A stretch of DNA of 64,000 nt from positions 372,001-436,000 of the forward strand of contig NZ_JAAQYM010000005.1 of NCBI RefSeq assembly GCF_012986595.1. The letters run 5' to 3'. The notes beneath the pieces are model-generated. The model saw nothing but the letters and a program-made list of their open reading frames with translations, did not search any database and was not told the DNA's origin. This document shows positions 1 to 6,569 of the stretch, piece after piece (position 1 is the stretch's first letter; each line of letters begins with the position of its first letter). This DNA is from Pseudomonas koreensis (GTDB taxonomy: Bacteria; Pseudomonadota; Gammaproteobacteria; Pseudomonadales; Pseudomonadaceae). Position numbers and translations under genes: made by a program.

Positions 1-1
1 C

Positions 2-856
2 GGCGTCGACACCACGTTCCTCGCCATCGAAGCGCAGGATCCAAGCAACTTCGACATGCTCAAAGGCACCACCTTCATCGGCATCATCTCGCTGATGGGC
101 TGGGGTCTAGGCTACTTCGGGCAACCGCACATCCTGGCGCGCTTCATGGCCGCTGACTCGGTGAAGTCGATTGCCAAGGCCCGTCGCATCTCCATGACCT
201 GGATGATCCTGTGCCTGGGCGGCACCGTGGCCGTGGGCTTCTTCGGTATCGCTTACTTCTCGGCGCACCCGGAAGTGGCCGGTCCTGTGACCGAGAACCA
301 CGAGCGTGTGTTCATCGAGCTGGCGAAAATCCTCTTCAATCCATGGGTTGCCGGTGTCCTGCTGTCGGCGATTCTCGCCGCCGTCATGAGCACCCTGAGC
401 TGCCAGTTGCTGGTGTGCTCGAGCGCCCTGACCGAGGACTTCTACAAAACCTTCCTGCGCAAATCCGCTTCCCAGGTTGAACTGGTGTGGGTCGGTCGTG
501 CCATGGTGCTGCTGGTGGCGTTGATCGCTATCGGTCTGGCGGCCAACCCGGAAAACCGCGTACTGGGCTTGGTCTCCTACGCCTGGGCCGGTTTCGGTGC
601 TGCGTTCGGTCCGGTTGTACTGATTTCCGTGGTCTGGAAAGACATGACCCGCGACGGCGCACTGGCCGGTATCCTGGTCGGCGCGATTACCGTTGTAGCC
701 TGGAAGCACTGGGAAGTGATGGGCCTGTACGAAATCATCCCGGGCTTCATCTTCGCCAGCGTGGCGATTTACATCGTCAGCAAACTCGGCGAGCCAACCA
801 AAGGCATGGTGCAGCGCTTCGAAGCGGCGGAAAAAGATTTCCACCTGAACAAGTGA
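2..856 (+). CDS. putP: Sodium/proline symporter PutP, C-terminal part (5' end outside window)
   Basis: The reading frame is open from base 2, so the gene starts upstream of the window; about 284 residues are visible. It is a polytopic membrane protein of the sodium:solute symporter family, which imports proline with Na+. Visible features are several hydrophobic segments of about 20 residues and the family-typical stretch around GYFGQPHILARFMA early in the fragment, which reads like PutP rather than other SSF members. The protein ends in a short charged cytoplasmic tail (EKDFHLNK). A terminator hairpin follows within 30 bases. The family call is firm; proline as substrate is inferred from overall similarity. 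Confidence 0.85.
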   Translation, partial: GVDTTFLAIEAQDPSNFDMLKGTTFIGIISLMGWGLGYFGQPHILARFMAADSVKSIAKARRISMTWMILCLGGTVAVGFFGIAYFSAHPEVAGPVTENHERVFIELAKILFNPWVAGVLLSAILAAVMSTLSCQLLVCSSALTEDFYKTFLRKSASQVELVWVGRAMVLLVALIAIGLAANPENRVLGLVSYAWAGFGAAFGPVVLISVVWKDMTRDGALAGILVGAITVVAWKHWEVMGLYEIIPGFIFASVAIYIVSKLGEPTKGMVQRFEAAEKDFHLNK

Positions 857-884
857 TGCGCTGAGCTTCGGCTCACAAGAAAAC

Positions 885-917
885 GGCCCGTTTCCGAAAG
901 GAGGCGGGCCTTTTTTT
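885..917 (+). terminator. Rho-independent terminator after putP
   Basis: GGCCCG at 885-890 pairs with CGGGCC at 905-910 and is followed directly by seven T residues (911-917). It lies 28 bases after the putP stop codon. Confidence 0.85.
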
Positions 918-950
918 GTGCCTGTGATTTCTCAAGAATACTGAAGAAAC

Positions 951-1042
951 CTGTGGGAGCTGGCTTGCCAGCGATGGCGGTGTGTCAGTCACTATTTGTG
1001 TTGAATGTGCCGGCCTCATCGCTGGCAAGCCAGCTCCCACAG
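951..1042. repeat. REP-type inverted repeat pair (GGGAGCTGGCTTGCC class)
   Basis: A 26-base arm at 951-976 is repeated as a perfect reverse complement at 1017-1042, separated by 40 bases. This two-arm layout is that of REP doublets (REPINs) in Pseudomonas. The rest of the 857-1206 gap holds only the putP terminator and a short possible hairpin near 1078-1097; no gene is seen there. Confidence 0.85.
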
Positions 1043-1206
1043 GATTCGGTGGTGGTTTTTAGGGCTGTGTCTGTAGTCGGATGCGCCGATATCCGAAGTC
1101 TTTTTCGCCAGAAAAAGTAGGGCAAATCTGATTTTCCCGTCACCCGCCCAACACCCCTTGCCCCTCATGCAGAATCGCCCGCCCTCATTCTGCAGAGACA
1201 CATCGG

Positions 1207-3222
1207 ATGTTCGCGCCTGCCAATCAACCGCGTTTCACGTTGACCCTCGAAGGCGCCCAACTTGACCTCAAGGTCCTTGAGTTCACGGGCAAGGAAGCCA
1301 TCAGCCAACCCTTTCGCTTCGAGCTGGAACTGGTCAGTGAGCGACCGGATCTGGACCTCGAAAGTCTGCTGCACCGTCAGGCGTTTCTGTGTCTGGGGGC
1401 GGACGGTTCCGGTATTCATGGCCAGATTTATCAAGTCGGTCAGGGCGACTCCGGGAAACGTCTGACGCGCTATCACCTGAGCCTGGTACCGCGTCTGACG
1501 TACCTCGGTCACCGCACCAACCAGCGAATTTTCCAGCATCAAACGGTGCCGCAGATCGTTGCGCGGATCCTCAAGGATCACGCGATCCTGCGCGATGCCT
1601 TCGAGTTTCGTCTCGGCAGTGACTACCCGGAGCGTGAATATTGCGTGCAATACGCCGAGAGCGATCTGGCCTTCATCCAGCGCCTGTGTGCCGAGGTCGG
1701 CATTCATTACCACTTTCAACACAGCCCCGAGGGGCACGTTTTGGTGTTCGGCGACGATCAAACGTTGTTCCCGCGGCTCGCGACGCCGACGCTGTACCTG
1801 CCGGGCAGCGGCATGTCGGCTGGCGCGCCGGCCATCCAGCGCTTCAACGTTCGGGTGGAAACCCGCACCAGCGTGGTGACTCGGCGCGATTACAACTTTG
1901 CCAAGCCGCAATTGCAGCTGCAAAGCCGCAGTGAAAGCGAGCTGCGCCCGGTGCTGGAGGATTATCACTTTCCCGGCCAGTTCAACGATCGTGAGACCGG
2001 CAAGCATCTGGCGCAGCGTGCGCTGGAAAGGCATGTCGCCGACTACCGTCAGGCCGAAGGCCTCAGCGATGAATCCGCCCTGGTGTGCGGACATTTCCTG
2101 CAACTGAGCGGGCACCCGCGCAAGGACTGGAACGACCTGTGGCTGCTCACCGCCATCGAGCACCGTGGGCGCCAGCCGCAAGTGCTGGAGGAATCGGTGA
2201 CCAGCGATGGGGAAACTTTCCAGGGCTACCGTAATACCTTTCTCGCCACGCCGTGGGACGTGTTCTTTCGTCCGACCCTTGGCCCGGAAAAACCACGGAT
2301 GCTCGGTTATCAACCTGCCGTTGTCACCGGACCGAAAGACACCGAAATCCACTGCGACGAGTACGGCCGGGTCAAGGTGCAACTGGCCTGGGACCGCGAC
2401 GGCGAGCTCAACGAGCATTCCAGTTGCTGGCTGCGTGTCGCTACGGGGTGGGCGCATGAGCATTACGGCAGCGTGCTGATCCCGCGGGTCGGCATGGAGG
2501 TGCTGGTCGGTTTCATCGATGCCGATGCCGACAAACCGCTGGTCATGGGTTGCCTGCCGAATGCGGCGACCCCGGTGCCGCTGGACCTGCCAGCCGAGCA
2601 GACCCGCAGCATCTTCCGCAGCCAGAGCAGCCCCGGTGGTGGCGGTTACAACGAGCTGCGCATCGAGGACAAAAAGGGCGCCGAAGAAATCTACCTGCGC
2701 GCCCAGCGCAACTGGACTCAGCATGTACTGCACGACCAACAGGTTCAGGTCGACAACCAGCGCAGCATCGTCGTCACCGGACTTGCCAGCCATGAACTCA
2801 AGGCTGACGAGCAGCGCATTACCCACGGTCAGCGCCAGATCGAAGTGAAACAGGATGATCACCTGACGGTTGTCGGTGACCGGCATACCCGGGTGAGCAA
2901 TCAGGCAACCAGCGCCAGCGGACAAGTCCACCTCAGCGCCGGGCAACAGGTGGTCATCGACGGCGGCGCGAGCGCGACGATTCAGGCGGGCGGACAGTGG
3001 ATCAACATCGGCCCCGGCGGCATCTTCAGCAGTGTGCCGATTCAGGTCGGTGGCGCGCCGATGGCGGCGATGAACGCGGCGCCGAGTGTGCCGGGATTGC
3101 CGGCAAAACTCGCAGCAGCGCCGGCAGCCATGCTCACCGCCGCACAAATCATGAGCTTAAAAGGTGATGCGCCATTCTGCGAAGAATGCGCGCGCTGCAA
3201 GGACGGTGTTTGTGCAGCCTGA
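1207..3222 (+). CDS. vgrG: Type VI secretion spike protein VgrG (TssI)
   Basis: A 671-residue protein of normal VgrG length. The N-terminal half, to about residue 350, is the gp27-like base. A gp5-like OB fold begins around residue 370 (VVTGPKDTEIHCDEYGRVKV region), and the C-terminal part is a repetitive Gln/Val-rich stretch of the beta-helix type. VgrG trimers cap the Hcp tube and carry effectors into target cells. The last 14 residues hold four cysteines (C658, C661, C664, C669). No other T6SS structural gene is in the window, so this is an orphan vgrG locus. The DUF4123 gene that follows overlaps its 3' end, as expected for a vgrG-adaptor pair. Confidence 0.93.
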   Translation: MFAPANQPRFTLTLEGAQLDLKVLEFTGKEAISQPFRFELELVSERPDLDLESLLHRQAFLCLGADGSGIHGQIYQVGQGDSGKRLTRYHLSLVPRLTYLGHRTNQRIFQHQTVPQIVARILKDHAILRDAFEFRLGSDYPEREYCVQYAESDLAFIQRLCAEVGIHYHFQHSPEGHVLVFGDDQTLFPRLATPTLYLPGSGMSAGAPAIQRFNVRVETRTSVVTRRDYNFAKPQLQLQSRSESELRPVLEDYHFPGQFNDRETGKHLAQRALERHVADYRQAEGLSDESALVCGHFLQLSGHPRKDWNDLWLLTAIEHRGRQPQVLEESVTSDGETFQGYRNTFLATPWDVFFRPTLGPEKPRMLGYQPAVVTGPKDTEIHCDEYGRVKVQLAWDRDGELNEHSSCWLRVATGWAHEHYGSVLIPRVGMEVLVGFIDADADKPLVMGCLPNAATPVPLDLPAEQTRSIFRSQSSPGGGGYNELRIEDKKGAEEIYLRAQRNWTQHVLHDQQVQVDNQRSIVVTGLASHELKADEQRITHGQRQIEVKQDDHLTVVGDRHTRVSNQATSASGQVHLSAGQQVVIDGGASATIQAGGQWINIGPGGIFSSVPIQVGGAPMAAMNAAPSVPGLPAKLAAAPAAMLTAAQIMSLKGDAPFCEECARCKDGVCAA

Positions 3223-3916
3223 GCGCCTTGCACCGGCAGAGTGGCTGGCGCGTGAACCGCTGAAACCTTCGGAGCAACTGTTCGCGATTTTCAGTAATGC
3301 CAGCGACGCCAGGCCGCCGTTGGTTGCGGCGAGGCCGATTTGGGCGGAGACGATCTACGCCGAGTGGGATGCGGTGATGCCCTTTGTCGGAATTGTCGCT
3401 GTGGACAGTGAGTTTCTCGATTGGGTGGCAGCCACCGAGTCTCGCGATTGGGGTTGGCTGGCGGTTTCTTCGGCGAGTCTTGAGGTGGTCGTCGAGCACT
3501 TTCGCAGCCTGACTCAGGTGCTGATGCCAGATGGCAAAGCGGTGTTTTTTCGGTTTTGGGATGGGCGGTTTTTGTTGCCGATCTTGCAGTCGACGGCCGT
3601 GGATTCGGCGCAGTTGTTACCGGTGATCTCACGCGGTTTGATCAATGGTCAGGGCGTGGATGTCGGGGGCAGGGCGCAGGCCTCGGGGCGGGTGTTTCCT
3701 TGGTGGCAAGTACCGGAATCGGTCTTGGCGGCGGCAGGCGATGACGTTCGCGTCGGCAATACGCTGCAGTGGCTGAGCGAGGAACATCCAGGGTTGTTGG
3801 AGGCGTTTCCCGAGGCGGTTTTACGCTGCAAGGTCAGGCAGTTTTTTCAGCAGGCAGCGTCGGAAGAATCGTCGTCATCGGCGTTACTGGCGTATTTGCT
3901 GGCAGAGACGGAGTGA
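3212..3916 (+). CDS. DUF4123 protein, probable T6SS effector adaptor (Tap-like)
   Basis: About 234 residues from the GTG at 3212, chosen because an AAGGA stretch lies eight bases upstream (3199-3203). The frame is open further upstream, with GTG/ATG at 3164/3167 where Shine-Dalgarno spacing is poor. The sequence matches the DUF4123 family: an N-terminal EQLFAIFSNASDA-like opening, a central WGWLAVSSA segment and FFRFWDGRFLLPIL. DUF4123 proteins load effectors onto the VgrG encoded beside them. It overlaps the vgrG stop, implying translational coupling. An effector gene normally follows, but none is recognisable here. Confidence 0.8.
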   Translation: MQPERLAPAEWLAREPLKPSEQLFAIFSNASDARPPLVAARPIWAETIYAEWDAVMPFVGIVAVDSEFLDWVAATESRDWGWLAVSSASLEVVVEHFRSLTQVLMPDGKAVFFRFWDGRFLLPILQSTAVDSAQLLPVISRGLINGQGVDVGGRAQASGRVFPWWQVPESVLAAAGDDVRVGNTLQWLSEEHPGLLEAFPEAVLRCKVRQFFQQAASEESSSSALLAYLLAETE

Positions 3917-4028
3917 CATTTCCGGGCGAAGTCCTCGGACGTTTCCTTCGAGTTGCGGCGGCTTTCATGAACTGGTGGGCGGTGGGTGGCAGGGATAGTC
4001 TTTTCGTTGTCACCGCAAACTCGGTGAC

Positions 4029-4238
4029 AGGGTGTGGAAGCCCTTTTATCGTTAGGCGCATCTAGCGCCACCCGTCAGGCGCTCGTTATTGTCTGTGTTT
4101 TATGGTGGCTGCGCGCGGGGCGCTTTCGAGTGCGCCGGGTGCCTAACGTCCTGGTCTTCCACACCTGCGTGCAGCCGCCACCCTTTTGCGTGGAAGCAAA
4201 GGTTGGCGGTTTCCGTCCATACGTTAGGAGACAACCCC
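4029..4238 (+). promoter_or_regulatory. Candidate structured RNA leader upstream of the DUF3077 gene
   Basis: Two long-range perfect helices nest: GGTGTGGAAG (4031-4040) with CTTCCACACC (4156-4165), and CGTTAGGC (4050-4057) with GCCTAACG (4141-4148). Inside are two hairpins: AGCGCC/GGCGCT (4064-4069/4078-4083) and GGCGC/GCGCC (4119-4123/4132-4136). GGTGGCTGC (4104-4112), inside the loop, can pair with GCAG (4171-4174) and CCACC (4178-4182) outside it, with three bases bulged, giving a pseudoknot or an alternative fold. The element ends about 50 bases before the next start codon. No reverse transcriptase or intron ORF is nearby. The class is not identified. The rest of the 3917-4238 gap shows no gene. 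Confidence 0.55.
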
Positions 4239-4559
4239 ATGACAAATTTGAAACCCGATCCACCCTACGAACAACACATCCCCCATCCCGACAACCGCTA
4301 CATGGCCCTGACCGGCAACTGCAACGACATGCCCACGCTGTTCGTCGACACGCATGCCCCTTCCGACATCCTGATGGACGCCGCCAACTACCGCATCCGC
4401 ACCGTCGTCCAGGTGCTGGAAAACCTGTGCATGCGCGGCTCGATCGAGTGCGACTCCATCATCCTCAGCGACTTCGCCAAACTCTGCGCCATCCCCTTGC
4501 GCGACGGCTGTGATTTGCTCGACGTCATCGGTCGACGCTTGGGCGCCACGCCTTCCTGA
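4239..4559 (+). CDS. DUF3077 family small protein, function unknown
   Basis: A 106-residue soluble protein. The start is ATG 4239, with TTAGGAG at 4224-4230 eight bases upstream. The C-terminal two thirds (ANYRIRTVVQVLENLC onward) match the DUF3077 domain common in pseudomonads. A Pro/His/Asn-rich N-terminal section precedes it. There is no signal peptide, membrane segment or catalytic motif. It stands alone, preceded by a highly folded leader and followed by a REP pair, so genomic context gives no function. Its position just downstream of an orphan vgrG unit may be coincidental. Confidence 0.75.
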   Translation: MTNLKPDPPYEQHIPHPDNRYMALTGNCNDMPTLFVDTHAPSDILMDAANYRIRTVVQVLENLCMRGSIECDSIILSDFAKLCAIPLRDGCDLLDVIGRRLGATPS

Positions 4560-4569
4560 TACCGCAAGA

Positions 4570-4643
4570 TCAAAAGATCGCAGCCTTCGGCAGCTCCTGC
4601 ACGGGATCATCTGTAGGAGCTGCCGAAGGCTGCGATCTTTTGA
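4570..4643. repeat. REP-type inverted repeat pair (AAGATCGCAGCC class)
   Basis: Arms at 4570-4600 and 4613-4643 are reverse complements over 31 bases with one mismatch, and carry the GATCGCAGCC...GGCAGCTCC core seen at several other places in the window. It lies between the convergent end of the DUF3077 gene and the rlmJ promoter region. Confidence 0.85.
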
Positions 4644-4722
4644 CGTTGAGGCCCGCTCGGCTGTGAACCCCTGACTTGCCGCCCGGTAAAAGGTAAACTT
4701 TGCGCCCTTCGCAGGAGCAGCC

Positions 4723-5562
4723 ATGAATTATCGTCACGCCTTCCATGCCGGCAATCACGCCGATGTGTTCAAACACCTGACCTTGACCCGCCTCATCGCC
4801 CTGATGTCGCGCAAGGAGCAGCCGTTTGCCTATCTCGACACGCACGCCGGCATTGGTCTGTATGACCTGCAGGGCGATCAGGCCAACCGTACCGGCGAGT
4901 ACCTGGAAGGCATCGCGCGGTTGTGGGATCAGCAGGACCTGCCGGCGCTGACCGCCGACTACATGAAGGTGCTGCACGAGATGAACCCGGATGGCCAGTT
5001 GCGCTACTACCCGGGGTCGCCGGAGCTGGCGCGGCGTCTGACCCGGCCGCAGGACCGGGTGATGCTCAACGAGAAGCACCCGGAAGACGGCGTGCTGCTC
5101 AAGGACAACATGGCCGGTGATCGTCGAGTGAAAGTGCATCTGGGCGAGGGCTGGCATGTGGCGCGGGCGATGTTGCCGGTGCAGGAGAAGCGCGCGGTGA
5201 TGTTGATTGACCCGCCGTTCGAGCAGCTCGACGAGATGCAGCGCTGCGCGGCGTCGATGAAAGAGGCGATTGGCCGCATGCGCCAGACCGTGGCGGCGAT
5301 CTGGTATCCGGTGAAGGACCAGCGTGCGCTGCGTCGTTTCTATCAGGACCTGGCCGGCACCGGCGCGCCGAAGTTGCTGCGTGTGGAGTTGCTGGTGCAT
5401 CCGCTGGACACGCCGAACAGCCTGAACGGTTCGGGTCTGGCGATTGCCAATCCGCCGTGGGGGCTGGAGGAAGAATTGCGCGAGCTGCTGCCATGGCTGT
5501 CCAAGAAATTGGGGCAGACCCAGGGTGGGTGGCAGATGGATTGGTTGATTGCCGAGAGCTGA
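4723..5562 (+). CDS. rlmJ: 23S rRNA (adenine(2030)-N(6))-methyltransferase RlmJ
   Basis: A 279-residue SAM-dependent methyltransferase that modifies A2030 of 23S rRNA. The N terminus MNYRHAFHAGNHADVFKH is the diagnostic opening of the RlmJ (YhiR) family. The SAM-binding region includes LDTHAGIGLYDL near residue 40, and the catalytic DPPF motif is at residues 163-166, as in N6-adenine methyltransferases. Length is normal for the family. The start is supported by AGGAG at 4713-4717, five bases before the ATG. The gene is monocistronic and flanked by REP pairs on both sides. Confidence 0.95.
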   Translation: MNYRHAFHAGNHADVFKHLTLTRLIALMSRKEQPFAYLDTHAGIGLYDLQGDQANRTGEYLEGIARLWDQQDLPALTADYMKVLHEMNPDGQLRYYPGSPELARRLTRPQDRVMLNEKHPEDGVLLKDNMAGDRRVKVHLGEGWHVARAMLPVQEKRAVMLIDPPFEQLDEMQRCAASMKEAIGRMRQTVAAIWYPVKDQRALRRFYQDLAGTGAPKLLRVELLVHPLDTPNSLNGSGLAIANPPWGLEEELRELLPWLSKKLGQTQGGWQMDWLIAES

Positions 5563-5575
5563 TCAACGGCAAGAT

Positions 5576-5678
5576 CAAAAGATCGCAGCCTGCGGCAGCT
5601 CCTACAGGTCCGTAATCGTTCACGCATTGGTGGACGACATTTAACCCTGTAGGAGCTGCCGCAGGCTGCGATCTTTTG
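5576..5678. repeat. REP-type inverted repeat pair (AAGATCGCAGCC class)
   Basis: A perfect 33-base inverted repeat, 5576-5608 against 5646-5678, with a 37-base spacer. It lies between the convergent 3' ends of rlmJ and msrA, and on either strand the stem is bordered by short T-rich sequence, so it could also slow read-through transcription. Confidence 0.88.
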
Positions 5679-5692
5679 CTTTCAGGCTTTAC

Positions 5693-6358
5693 TTAATTAC
5701 CCGCCAGGCTCGGTGGCATGCACACGCCGGTGCCGCCAATCCCGCAATAACCTTCCGGGTTCTTTGCCAGATACTGCTGGTGATACGCCTCGGCGAAGTA
5801 CACGGTCGGCGCCTGTTCGATCTCGGTGCTGATTTCACCCAGACCGGCCTTCGACAGTTCGGCCTGATACACCGCCTTGCTCTTCAGCGCCGCGTCCAGT
5901 TGTTCTGGCGAGGTCGCGTAGATCACTGAGCGGTATTGGGTGCCGATGTCGTTGCCCTGACGCATGCCCTGCGTCGGGTTGTGCAGTTCCCAGAACATTG
6001 CCAGCAGCTCTTCGTAGCTGACCTTGGCCTTGTCATACACCACCAGCACCACTTCAGCGTGGCCGGTCAGGCCCGAGCAGACTTCTTCGTAGGTCGGGTT
6101 CGGCGTGTAGCCGCCGGCGTAACCGACCACGGTGCTGACCACGCCTTCACGCTGCCAGAAGCGGCGCTCGGCGCCCCAGAAGCAGCCCAGACCGAAAATC
6201 GCAAAATCGACGTCCTGGAAAAACGGGCCAAGCAGCGGGGTTTCTTCGAAGACGAAATGCTTTTCAGGCAGGGTCATCGCGGTTTCGCGGCCGGGCAGAG
6301 CTTGGTCTTTAGTCGGTAGCACGTTTTTGTTCACCAGAATTTCCGAGCGCAGAACCAT
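5693..6358 (-). CDS. msrA: Peptide-methionine (S)-S-oxide reductase MsrA
   Basis: A 221-residue enzyme that reduces the S epimer of oxidised methionine in proteins. The catalytic GCFWG motif has its nucleophile at C59. QYRSVIY follows in the middle of the domain, and the resolving cysteines are in the C-terminal [11 protein letters not shown] segment. The roughly 50-residue extension before the core is usual for the longer proteobacterial form. The neighbour across the gap is dipA, the same order as PA5018/PA5017 in P. aeruginosa. The gene is monocistronic on the minus strand. Confidence 0.95.
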   Translation of the reverse strand: MVLRSEILVNKNVLPTKDQALPGRETAMTLPEKHFVFEETPLLGPFFQDVDFAIFGLGCFWGAERRFWQREGVVSTVVGYAGGYTPNPTYEEVCSGLTGHAEVVLVVYDKAKVSYEELLAMFWELHNPTQGMRQGNDIGTQYRSVIYATSPEQLDAALKSKAVYQAELSKAGLGEISTEIEQAPTVYFAEAYHQQYLAKNPEGYCGIGGTGVCMPPSLAGN

Positions 6359-6460
6359 GATCGTTCCTCTCAGTCAGGATGGGATGTAAAAAGTCAGACC
6401 GCCAGTGTGCCCAATGATGCCCAGTTAATCACTACCCAAAATGTGGGGCTACTCACCGCC

Positions 6461-6553
6461 CTTGTAGGAGTGAGCCTGCTCGCGATGGCGGTATTTCAGC
6501 GACAAATAAGTTGATTGACCTACCGCTATCGCGAGCAGGCTCACTCCTACAAG
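6461..6553. repeat. REP-type inverted repeat pair (GTAGGAGTGAGCCTGCTCGCG class)
   Basis: Perfect 26-base arms at 6461-6486 and 6528-6553 flank a 41-base spacer. The arm differs from the GATCGCAGCC class, so at least two REP families are active in this genome. Confidence 0.87.
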
Positions 6554-6569
6554 GAATCTGCGGTGTTTT

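Noticed and set aside
3164-3211. Longer N terminus for the DUF4123 protein from GTG/ATG at 3164/3167
   Set aside because: Poor Shine-Dalgarno spacing and 16 extra residues unlike the family opening; the GTG at 3212 fits better, though this is not certain.
4029-4238. Retron msr-msd RNA as an explanation for the folded leader
   Set aside because: The flanking inverted repeats recall a retron, but no reverse transcriptase gene lies within several kilobases.
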